DNA from: Acanthaster planci
Lineage: Eukaryota > Echinodermata > Asteroidea > Valvatida > Acanthasteridae
Direction: 5' to 3'
NCBI RefSeq assembly: GCF_001949145.1
Contig: NW_019091355.1
Location: 1,821,107-1,885,106 of the forward strand
DNA length: 64,000 nucleotides
The notes under the pieces are model-generated. The model saw only the letters and a program-made list of their open reading frames with translations, was not told the origin of the DNA and did not search any database. The position numbers and the translations under genes were made by a program. Shown piece by piece: positions 1 to 11,900 of this stretch. Every line of letters starts with the position of its first letter. Position 1 is the first letter of the stretch.

Positions 1-669
1 GGTTGAGTTTCAACGTCACTAACCTAAAATTCCCAGCGACCCAGTGAGCTTATGGAGTTAGTTTATATGTTTGTGCTGTAAAATTCAACAGTTCGTTTCA
101 GTACTTAAAAAAAAAATTCGATCATGGCATGCAAATGTTTAATCAGAAAACAAAAGAATATTCCAAGTGGAGGCAGATTTGAGCTCATGTAAATACAGGA
201 ATACAAACGGACAGAGGGGGGCCATGGCCCTGTGTGTTCCATTGGATTCCCCAATTTCAATGAACCTGGATCTGCCCAATTGATTCCAAGGTAAAGACGA
301 TTTTCATTTGAATAGAAAATAATTGATGAAAGTTGATTAGAGAAAACTTTGGTTTATATCCATGTAGTCGGCTCGTTCTATAAATTTGTGCTCCGATATG
401 TGACATCTTTTTGCCCCTGTTACCGGTACACTTGACCTGTGTTATTTGGCAAGGGATGTGTCACTGAAATTGAATTCTATGCTGATTTGTTTGGCAGCTA
501 ATCTGCATAACTTCATGACTCTAGGAACCAATGTCAATGTCTTCTAAACTTGCACAATCGTGCATCAGATGTGACAGCAACATGAAAAAACTGGATCCCG
601 AGCTCATGGAATGACCAAGAAGTGACTGGGTCCTTGTCTTCTGACTCTTAAGAACACAACGGTGCGTAC

Positions 670-722
670 CTGTGTGGTGGTGATTTTGGTGGTGACACAT
701 GCAACGTTGGATCATGACTCCA
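670..722 (-). CDS. Weak candidate downstream exon of PDZ-SoHo gene
   Basis: After an 11-base T tract and acceptor agaccag, the minus strand reads WSHDPTLHVSPPKSPPH with a donor CACACAG|gtacgc. Phase 0 in would fit the candidate at 2391-2336, and phase out is 2. It is short and proline-rich, so chance is not excluded. Confidence 0.28.
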
Positions 723-1911
723 CTGGTCTGTGTCCAAAAAAAAAAATTGCCAAACAAAAACTGAAACAATATATTTTGTACACATTACTTTAAATTTCAC
801 CTTGTCAACACTTCAGCACAATACCAGGAATATCCAATGATTGTGTATTTCAATAATTACAGGGCAATGCTTTTGTGAAGTTATAGCTGGGGCATGAAAG
901 GCCAGTTCCATCACTTACTGTACAGCGAACCGCAACTTTTTTGCAACTGGCATTATTAAGTTTGAGAGTTTGGGCAATGGAAATTTCCGAGTACATGTAC
1001 ACACAATTATACCAGAGTTACAGTTGTGAAATATGCCTAGAGTTACCACTGAGCAGAGTCTCTTTGTATAAAGTAAGGCCAATAAACTAGGACCAATACT
1101 CCCTCGCTATCCAAGATCACATCCAGTTTCATACAGCTGCTAGACTCAAAAATGTGCTGAGCACAACACCGAGTGGCTCAGCTGATGCAGGCTACCAGTC
1201 AACATGCCATGCAATTTAGTACTGCCTGTGACTGGTTACCGGATGCTTTTCGCATAGCACATAAATTGCTGAGATATATGTTGAAATTGAGACCAGATTT
1301 AAACTAGAAAGAACAATGAAAAGTAACACTACAAGTGGAAGCAAAATCTCAGAAAAATCACATTTATGCTGAATACAAGAGTGGGCTGTTCAAATCAAAA
1401 GGACTTACCAGAATAATTTAAAACCACCAAAAAAAACCATTTTATTGTCTGGTGTGCAAATTATTCTGTGCTAAATATAAGCGATTGTGCCCTGTGCATA
1501 TTTAAACCAACAGTTTTCAGGGAAGTTGTGAAACTTGCTGAGTCAAACTGTACTTTGTACTTAAGTTGGCTGAGCAACGGACATGGAAATGAACCTGTGT
1601 CCCTTGTGAATTTACAATGTACATAATCACCGCTAGTCGGTGCTTTAACATCCAACAGGTGACAAGGAATTACAAACAAAATCAAAACCACAAGCATGCC
1701 CACACCTGTCAGAACCAACTTAACGCTGCTCACAAAGAAGTGCCTTTTCTGGATATCAAGCACACTTCTGTAATTGACTTCATGCCTGAACAGGAAGAAC
1801 ACAAGGTATGATTGGATAACCTATGGGCCATCTGTCACCTAGACTGGTACCCTGGGGGAATAGAGTACTGACGTGTGACGTTACTGTGAACCAGAAAGGC
1901 AATGCAAACGA

Positions 1912-2008
1912 ATGGAGTACGCGCGCATGTTGGTTCACGCGCTGGTTCTCACGCTAATGCCTTTTACACACTAATTGTGTGCGTGACGTATTCACTTCGG
2001 TACTCCAT
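1912..2008. mobile_element. 97-bp MITE, copy 1 (ATGGAGTAC ends)
   Basis: The termini ATGGAGTAC and GTACTCCAT are inverted. The body shares TGTTGGTTCACG-x-GCTGGTTCT and GCTAATGCCTTTTACAC with the copy at 57931-58028. It is noncoding. Confidence 0.65.
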
Positions 2009-2335
2009 AGGCAACAACCTAAAAACTTCTGACATTTATCTTGCCATGATGGTTTACCGGTACCTTCCTTGCCATCGGTGTTGCCTACATGTGCTCCATT
2101 AAGGCACAGGTGAAACAGAGAGTGTACTTTTACACAGGCAATAGTAGATATGGTGTCAAGGGTCAATGACATGCTTGCCAATTTCTGACCTCATGACAGC
2201 TGGGCAGTAGTTGAGTCTAAATTACTCGCTATGCCTATGGCAAATGGAAGCAGTTTTTCCAGCCAGTGGCTTCCACTGGGACTACGTATTATCTCCTGCC
2301 ACAGCTGCAACTTTCAGACACCAGCTACCTCTCAC

Positions 2336-2391
2336 CTGCTCTCCTGCCTGGATATGAGTGGACAACAGGGGGCGCTTCCTCTTCAAACACA
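2336..2391 (-). CDS. Weak candidate downstream exon of PDZ-SoHo gene
   Basis: There is a strong donor GAGCAG|gtgaga and an acceptor gatgacag|TGT, and phase 1 in fits exon 13. In that phase it reads VCLKRKRPLLSTHIQAGEQ and ends in phase 0. Another open frame (EEEAPPVVHSYPGRR) looks equally coding but does not fit the phase. No domain is recognised. Confidence 0.25.
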
Positions 2392-3229
2392 CTGTCATCT
2401 ACTCAAGCATTTTCATTGCATGGTTGTTGAGTTTGGGGAACCAGTGTGTGGGTGTGTGGGTGCAAGGACAGACACAAGTGTCGAGCGGTGCAGGAGGAAC
2501 CAAGCAGGCAGAAAACACAGGCCAAGAGAAACCCAAATCATACAAATGCAAAAAAGGAAAGAATGCATGGATAAAATCAATCGCAGAATACACTGACAGT
2601 AAAACACAATCAAATCAACATTCTCCACAGTAAGAAAGTTTTAGCCCAATGTCAGGGAAACTTGCAAAGTACAACTTGATCCACTGGCCCAATTTGTAGT
2701 ACTTCTGTTGAATGCCAATACTGAAATCTTTCCATCTGTCTTGGTATTCAACAAAGAACATCAAAATGGTGACCAAGTCACAACTTCACATGCCATTTCC
2801 TGTTTGTTAGTAAATAAATGAATGACTAAAATCACAATACTGAACAAAAGTGACAGAAACAACGGTGTGAACAAAAACTGTCTGGGTTGACATGGTTGAG
2901 CCACATTTAAGCACTGGAGCACCCCCAATCAACTACAGAGCGTGAAATACTTTGCTGAAACTGGAGAATTCAGAACTGTCAGTTTAAGACCAATTCAAAA
3001 TTTAATGAGGCAGAAATGGTCTGTCATATGAGGAACCCAAAACATGCAAGGGATTCATTCACCGACACAAGCATTTTCAAGACTTTTCCGTAGTGTTCTG
3101 TGAACCTACAGCACTGATATTTCGCCAGTTTTAAGTTTTAAGGATATGATGGCCGAGATGTGACATGATACAAGATAACTGCGGAGGTGTTATAGTGGTG
3201 CAAGGAAAAAGGGCTTCACACAGTAATTC

Positions 3230-3740
3230 ACAAAGACAAACATTTTTGCCCAAGCCACTTTTGCAACAACAAATCAGGCCAAGGCCACTTTGACCAATAG
3301 AAATGCAAGCCAAGGCCAGTATCTAGCAGCCACTACATCAGGCAACTGAATAGGTTAAGACCGCATGGCTACTATAGGAATCAGGTCACTAAATATGTAT
3401 ATACACTGTACATCTATATAAATTTATAGCCTTGGGCCACTTAATATCAGGCCAATACATAAATCTAGTCAAGGCCACTAAGCATTAGGCCATCTGATAA
3501 ATATGGTATCTGTGGCCATGGCCACTTAATATCAGGCCAATAGATATATCCGGTCGAGGCCACTAAGCATTAGGCCATTTGATAAATATGGCATCTATGG
3601 CATCTGTGGCCATGGCCACTTAATATCGTGGCCAATAGATATATCTGGTCAAGGCCACTAAGAATCAGGCTCCTAGATGAATACCATGGCCAATGAATAT
3701 CCGGCCAATAGATAAACCTGGTCAAGGCCACTATATAGCA
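3230..3740. repeat. Degenerate GGCCACTAA/AGGCCA array
   Basis: GGCCACTTAATATCAGGCCAAT and AAGGCCACTAAGCATTAGGC blocks alternate. The GGCCACTTAATATC block recurs near 3436, 3520 and 3615 (about 84-95 bp apart). GGCC recurs every 20-30 bp throughout, suggesting growth by duplication of a short GGCC unit. Confidence 0.75.
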
Positions 3741-5908
3741 GGCCACCAAATAACACATGTACCACACACTACTAACGCGAGATATGAAACCAAATTCACA
3801 ATCAGGCCACCACAAAAGGTTCCTGAGGTGCTATTTACCATTGTCCTTCACATCCACAGCATCCGGGAAACTGTAGCTGGGTTCATACGAGTTAGCTTCT
3901 GCATAGGCAGAGAGATAGTGTTAATAGTAGGGTTATAGCAAGGGATTAGAAAATGAAGTTAGCATTTTGAGGTATTAATGTGGAACCTAAACCCAATACA
4001 TGTACTGTACCTAGTACTTGTACTGGGACACGTTAGTTTTGTAAAAGGATTGAGTGTTTTAAGCTGAAGTAATGGGACAAAGGAAACATAAAAGTTAGGA
4101 ATTCACATCAACATTGTGAAGTGCTAGTGTGTACTTAAGACTACCTCCTTTATAATTAAGGGTTATTTGTTAGAACTTAGAAAGGATTTGGTGCTTTAGT
4201 TGATTATAGTAAGTGGATAAAGGGAATTGTTGGGACTTGTTTGGACTGACCCGAGAGTGTTGTAATAAAGTGACAAGTACTAGTACATGTACCTTGAACA
4301 TTTGTAAGGATTTGTCTTTTACATAGTAAGTTCTTTCTTTTCAAGAGATGCTACATTTATCAACTTGAACTTTTTCTAGCATCCATGAAATAGCATGACC
4401 CAAAACTGGAGCGTCTGAACATTGTTTGAAACTGTCAGAAAGATGAACATTAACATGTACAGTATATATAACAGTTATAATGCATACGTCATGTTACTTC
4501 CAAACCATGCATCTGGTAATGGAGGATTTGAACGCTCAGGTGGAGAATTATCACAACACCATTTTGAGGAGCTCTATTTGCAATACGGTATGGTAAGGTA
4601 TGTGAGGTTCAAAACTGTTATCAACAACAGCCTGCACCACACTAAAACTGGTAACCATCACAAGGAATTAATATATTGGTATGCCACATCAAGTGCACAT
4701 CATTACGCATTGGCAACCTTTAGCCAATCACCACAATTGAGATATAGATGGACACCAAAGGGTACGGGTATCAGTGTGAAACGTATTCATGAAAAGCAAA
4801 GTTGGTAACCTTGAATTAAGGCATCCATGTACGTTTGGTCAATTTCATCTGGGGGAAAGAAAAGTACATAGGGGGAGAAATGGCAGGTTAGTAAAGAGTT
4901 AAAAATGTGCAGTGCATGACATGAAGTTAATCAAATTAACACATGCATGGTAATGTACAGAAGAAAATGGCAGTCATTCGATACGTGAAACTATCGGTCC
5001 ACTGTGCAAACAAGTCAGTTAAATTCAAGCAGGGGACAAATGCTTTTCAATCAATACTGAATTTGTACTCAGTGAGGTCAAGCTTGTTCTAAAGTGCGAC
5101 TGTTTCAGTCCTTTCCTTTAATTTTCAACGAGCAAATGTTAGTTCATGTGAAGTTAAACTGCATTTTTATTTCAGCAAGCACTTGGGAGGCCGGACTATT
5201 AAGTTTGAATCTGGATTCAGTTAGCCAATATTCATATGGTTCATTTGAAGGAAGCTGTCGGCCAATAGATGGCAGCAGACATGCCCAGCCTACAGGCAAT
5301 ATGGAATATAGATATATTTGGTAATCATAAATGTACAGTGTGCTTTCAAAAGCCTTTTATAATGCACATCATCTGAACTAACAACAGGGCAAACCAAACA
5401 CCGCAGGTTATTTTCCATACCAAGGTCCAAACAGTGTGCAGAGTTGATTTCCTCAAGGGGCCTTCAAATATTCAGAAAAATTTGAATGAAAACCAGATTT
5501 TCTTATCCATCAACAGAGTGGTCAAGTGAAAATTAGGCCATGTGTCAAACTGTCAGTAGCCTCATTTTCCCAAGGAAGACTTTTTGGAAAGAAAAAAGTT
5601 TGTAAAGCAAGTACTTGTTTTGAAAGATGTTATCAGAGAAATATGTAAACTTTTGGTTACTGCAATATTAAACACAGCAAAGGAAAGTTTGGAAGACTGC
5701 ACATGTCCCGATCCCATTTTGACAAAACACAAGCAAGGCTTCAGGTGAAAACAAGCTCTCTATCAAACCTGACCCCGCATCAACCGAATCGATCTCACAT
5801 GCGGCTGAAACAGTTTATTACACAAAATGAGGGTAGGTTTTCGAAAGGGGGTGGCACAGCCTATGCTCCATCGACCTTTGACCCGCAACCTTTGACCCGC
5901 AACCTTAC

Positions 5909-5984
5909 CCTCTGGCCTGTCCTGCTTGTGGATGGTCTTGAACATCTCCTTGTACCAGTCATGCCTGTTTTCTTCTTTCACATG
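5909..5984 (-). CDS. PDZ-SoHo gene exon 13: second part of SoHo domain
   Basis: Twenty-five codons read HVKEENRHDWYKEMFKTIHK then QDRPE, matching the invariant DWYK-x-MFK-x-IH core of SoHo domains. The acceptor is ttttgcag|CAT and the donor GAGG|gtaagg. Phase is 0 in and 1 out, so at least one more exon is required to the left. Confidence 0.92.
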
Positions 5985-8900
5985 CTGCAAAAGTGCAGGT
6001 AATGAAGACATGATCTACAGTTGATTTATCGGTTATACATGTACGTAGTTCCAAAAGTCACAAGCAATGGATGAAACCTCTGTTCTTCAGGAAGTGTCGG
6101 ATTGTTCTCCAAACTGTGATAGGATTTGGAATTCTTTTTAAGGGGCAATCATCCTTGCTGGGTAATTTTAACCAGAATGTTGGAATTACCCGAGAAAATT
6201 GAATAAAGGGTGAAAAATGACGCTTTAAGATTAAATTTGACGACTGTCTCAAAGACGTCTTGGACAGCGCTACATTTCTGATGTCATGGGGCAGGTTTTT
6301 CATTAATATTATCGTTGTCATCTATAATAGTTTATTTCAGGCTAATCGGTGTATATAAAAAGTCCATGTGCATTACAGCCAGATGCAAAGGCAAAGAGTT
6401 AGTAAGGTCAAAGCTAGCTAACTCTAAGGATTCCTTCCTGCCAACCCTACCGCTCTCAAGCCAATGGGCAGTCCTGTCTCATCCTTGGGGCCGATGCCTT
6501 GGTATCGTGGTGCCTCCTTGTGCACTGTCTTCTTGGTCACTTCCCGGGTCTTGACCGGGTAGTAGGTGTCGGTGTGGATGACATCACCCTCTACTGTCTG
6601 TTTCTGGAAAACGGCCCCCTCTGGAAGATCACTGGGATCTGTGAAGACAGGAGCAGTGTGTAAATGAAAAATTATTCCCATTCTGTAATGTGTACAAATC
6701 AAAATGCTAAAAATGGTACAAATGTTTGTCTAGGTCATTTTCATATATCCTGGAAAAGTCAAATTTTTCAGTTTACTGGTACAAATGTCTTCATGGCATT
6801 CATGAGTAACAGTGGAAAGTCATGAATTCAAGAATTTACTCAAATGGCAAAACGTTGAAAGACGGAATGCCCAAATACAGGGACAACTCTTGAATATTGA
6901 GAATGGCACTGACCGAGCTTGCATGAAGGCAAATCAACCAAATATTTTTGTGAGGTCCAAGGAAGCCCTTTGAACACCAGAAGAATGCAAATTAAGAATG
7001 TGAGTGTCTGTAGATCAAACAGCTGCATGGTAATCAAAACCATTCAGCTAACTTCGACCAGCCCTGATGAGCCATGGGCCTGACTGCCAAATTAAAATGT
7101 ACCCAGTAAACAGGTACTAACTTGAAAATTGGTTATACAGGTGTATGGTCTCTGTGGTCAAAAACAACCCAGAAGCCATGCTGCTGCCACAAAGGTTGAT
7201 GACACAAAAAGTGAATCAGATGCAACTTCACTCCTGTGCCACAGTTCTTGGTAATCTATGTACAATTTTGCCTTCATTCGAACTCCGACGGAGGAAAGTT
7301 TAAGATGTCTACAAATTTTTATAAAACCTGGCCTCTGCAATACCCATGCTGTAATGTAAAATGATGAGTGAAAACAAAGGGCAGATAAAACTTCGCTGAT
7401 GCCCCCCTAAAATCAGAGATATGCACTCTACTGCACCAATTCACAGACAGGCTGTAACACAGAATGGAGGTGGTTGTGGGAAGATGGGATATAACAAGCC
7501 ATGGTCGTTGGATTCCAAGGTGATGGTAGAAAGGAGTGGTGTGCTACAACACATGTATGGGATAATTGAGGTGTAATATTAGCAACCAGTTGTGTCCCTG
7601 AATTAAAAAAACAACTGGAGTTCAGCAATTTACTGATAAAGGGGAGATTTTTTTCAGTCCGTAGTAGGATGAGGCATTCGGCACAGCAAACTGCTTTTGT
7701 TTTTTAAAGATACCAGCCACCTTGCATGTACAGTGTATGTAAATACTGGTAAAAAGCATACATGTAGAAATGTACACATTGTCTTGATTATTTCTGACAC
7801 ATGTACACATGCATATTTACAGTCATTTACAAAAGTTTAGGACCACCCATACAAACTGCATTAACCTGGAGAAAAATCAAACTTAAACTCATCAATCATG
7901 GCACCTTATGTTTATTTTCAATGTGTGACCTTAGCATCCAGGTTAAACGGCTGCAAATATTTTACTACATTTCCATGATTTGAAATGTTAACAGTCTAAT
8001 ATTCCCTCTCTCATTTCTGATGACTTAGACTGGCTACTTTTTTATCCACGCTGCCTTAGACAAAATGTCACACAAGACATGCCTTTGCAAAAAGTTTCAT
8101 TCAAATGGGTATAGCACTACACTGATGTTACGCACCACTTTAAAAACATGTTAAGTAATCATTCAGAGAGACAATGTACATGTAATGCAGGCCCATTGAC
8201 AGAAATACCAATAAAAAATCCGGGTGGTCTTACACTTTTGCAAGTGACTATACATGTACGTTCCAAGCCAGCTCAGCCAAAACTTCAAAGTTCAAATATT
8301 TCCATCTGGACAATTTGCTGAAATGTTTCTACAAGTTAAGACTTCTGACTGATGGAATCGTTCGGTATCAACCCAAAGGGAAAGAAAGAGCGGTTGGTCT
8401 CAAATGTTTAGTCCTTCAAAATCCTACAAATCTTCCTACTGGATTTTGATAGATCTAGAAGCTTAAGAATTACTTGCTAAGAGCAACTGGTACAAATTTC
8501 CAAATCATTTATTCACTCCCAGTTCACTGAAAAGGATTGCATGAGGCGGTATCACACATAAGATATCCTCACACAAAAATTGCACCGTGCCAGAGTTCTG
8601 CAATAACTTACAGCACCTGCCAATGTATGATGAAATATGTTACATTAAAAGTGTCAGCACAACAGCCAAAATAGGTAAATTACATTAACATTTAACATTA
8701 AAACCTGGTGGCGGAGGTCCGATAAACATGTACATGTACATATGAAATAGCAGATGCAAAGTCAAGAACATGGTGATGAATAAGATGGACTGATCACTTA
8801 ATGGCACGGCGGACAGGTGCTATACCGCTACTGAAACAATGGGTGCCACAACTCGACAAGATGCTGCCTTTGAGAGGACAACGCAGTGAACTCTGAACAT

Positions 8901-11900
8901 AAATGTGAACCACAATCTTCCGCACTGTACGTGTGAAAAAGCAATTTGAGTAATTAACATTCTCAGCGCCCATGAAAAATGGCAAGATAGTGGAAACACT
9001 GCGGTGAAAGTGGTGAATATTGGATGCTAAGCCATATGATTCTGTCACCTAACAGCATTAAATGCTTAAGATGTGAGGTGCCAACATTGGCAGCTTACAA
9101 ATGAAGCAAACAAATCACATTTTACCCAAGTAAAGTTGATTATCTTTGAGTCCAGCAAAAGCTGTTCTTAACAAATGAAATTTTTCAGAAATAATTCGAT
9201 ATTTACCGAAGATGTAGAGACATAAAGGTCTCCTTCTGGAACCCTTCTCTCTTCCTAACTGGTAGATTTTTTTTACAATGTCATAAAAATGTTTTCCCAA
9301 ACTTCTGCTATGAACAATGTAAAGGCTAACTGAAAACTGTACAAAATTGAAACAAACTGGATTTGGGTTTTATAAATGACCGTTTAAGGTTGAGCTTTTT
9401 GACATTTTTTCAAAGACAGACATTACTACCACTAACCATTCCGGAACATTCAGGTGAATATACACATGTCTCCCCTTAAAACTTTGTTGTCTCAAAGAAA
9501 AAACTCCCACAAAATGATACATATGAATGTCAGTGTCAAATAAAAAGTAGCAAGCCTATATCACATACGACATTAAAATGTAGGCAAAATTACAATGCCA
9601 ACTGCATGTAGCAACTTAAAATGAAGGAACTGATAAAGAAACCCATGCATTTCACGGTGCACAGAAAGGATGGATGCGTTGTAGCCAACATGCAAACTTA
9701 AGAATGCAAAGCAATGCTTAGAGAAAACAAAAATTGGCAAGGGGTGCGAATGAAAAAAAAAAGCTGGAATGTCAACAAATGTGTTAGTTTGTGATTTCAG
9801 CTCACCAGTGGTGACTGACACATTTGTGCCAGCATGCAACGGTTTGGCTGAGTGAGTGGCTGGCTCTTTGGCTACTCTAGAGGGCACTTTGGCCACTAAA
9901 GACGGCGGCATAAGCGAACTATCAGGTGGAAGGTATTCAGCATGGCTCCGGTGGTCCTTTTCCCTTTCTAAGAGCAGCCATGATTGGTGGATAAAATGAG
10001 TTAAAAAGAAGCAACTCTGAATGACCGGCCAATGACAGAGCAGCAATCTACGAGAGACTGACGAAAAACTCTAGCTAAACTTTAATCTTGATGCGGACAA
10101 TTTGTTAGGTTTCAAATATGAAAATCATTTCAGTAACTTTAAGAACTGGAATAATAAACATTTTGCATCCTCAGTCAGACTGTGATGGCCCTACTGTGAG
10201 GGCAAAGAAACTTGATGGTATTTATATTAGTAAAATGGACAGGAAAATATCCCATTGATCCCTCCCCTGACCACGGAAGTTTATGACCTCTTTGAAAAAC
10301 ACATGCTTATGTTCACCTTGTGAACATTTTCTATTAGGAATTCCCGCTAATGAATTTTGAGCCAGAAGCAAGCTAACGACATGCATAAGGTTAAAAGAAG
10401 TTAAGGATGACCACAGATGTTTTGGTTCATCTACATGTACATACTAGTGCTCATACATGTACAAGCCAAATGGTGCACACAACATAGTTTAAATGGTATA
10501 CAAACAAGTGTGTGCATTCCAAAGTTACATGTAGTTTATTCCATTCAATTGTTTTTAATAAAAACAAAGAATACCATGAGTACTTCAGCTTCTGTCTGAG
10601 AGGAATACAATGTCTATCTTCCATATTTGATATTTCTTTTCTACATTTTTATCTGAAAAGCATACCAAAATATGACATGGGCAAGGACCTTTCAGTCAGA
10701 ACTAAATGGGAATTCTATGCATCATAATCCAGCTTTTTTTACTGGCAAATCAAATATTCTTCTCTTTCTGTATTTGTCTTACAGTATATGCAAAAATATT
10801 TCTCATGATGTTTTCTTTAATCTTGACCACGATGCTCAGCAAGAGAAATAAAAGGCCTCTTTAAATCCACATCTGTCCATTCATTTTCAGATTGACTCAA
10901 ACCATATGTGACAGGGTCATTATCTAGTGCTGAAGGCCAACACCACAAGTTATGGGTAGAACAGATCAAAGTCCAATTTCCCCCTGCTTCATGGCCAACA
11001 ACAGTTGATTGATGGAAGAACCAAAGGGTCACGATTCCAGCTTCAACGACAGCTCTTTAATAGTCACAATAGGTTCTGCTTCAAGTCTCTCTGCCCATTT
11101 TCGCTTGGACCCTCGGGATCAGTTTCATGGAAGTGTGTGTATGGATGTCGGGTTGCCGCTTACATCATTAGCTCAGGGCACATCTGCAACCACTGAAATC
11201 GAGCCTTGCAATATGAACGTAATCATATCAGCTAGTAACATGGGATACCAGTTACCTGGTATCCCATGTCTGCCGCAAATGAAACAGAGATGACCCCATT
11301 TACAGCTCTGTTAACCACAGAATTTCATCCTCGTAGTATCACCATTCCATGTTGAGGACACTAACTAACATTCCTGTCAACCTTGTACAAGATTTAACCT
11401 TTGGGAATGTTTTATCTCAATGCAAACATTTGGGGAATATAACATTTTTTGCCAGTCAAGCTCGAACAATTCGGCTCAATGTTTGGTTGTCTACAATTCA
11501 GCAGTTCTTGACTACAAGAAGTCCCTTTCAACACTCACAAAAAGAGAGATGTGGCAAATATTCACATGACAAAAGACACCAAAACCATTCTTGAATGCTT
11601 CAATGCTGGAGGCAAATTATGTACGTTTGTATGCTGTTTCACACAAGCGTCTGCAAGAAAGTGCGTCGCTCAGGCAAGAAACCATATCTCCTGATGAACA
11701 TTTCAACACATCCACACAACATGTTAACTACCAGATGCTGTCAAGTTGCTTTACACATGTATGTCGCAGATTATCAAGCAAAATGCTCAGCAACGTCGTA
11801 ACGTTCATCATTGGCTGAATGTTGCTATTAATAACACGTTAACTTGCTAAACTTTTTTTACTTTGCAGCTTGAATCAGACCGAGGACAACACAGCTCAAA

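Larger units (their letters stand above)
1..5908 (-). other. Probable intron of PDZ-SoHo gene (left end)
   Basis: Exon 13 ends at 5909 in phase 1, so transcription continues through this region. It holds the MITE at 1912-2008, the GGCC-rich degenerate array at 3230-3740, two weak candidate exons (2336-2391, 670-722), and no SH3 motif (ALYDF or WW-type) that I could find. Confidence 0.55.

Noticed and set aside
4422-4808. 128-aa plus-strand open frame
   Set aside because: No domain, poor codon pattern, and no promoter or splice evidence.
9195-9245. Short exon REKGSRRRPLCLYIF
   Set aside because: Phase would fit, but the acceptor lacks a pyrimidine tract and the segment is tiny.
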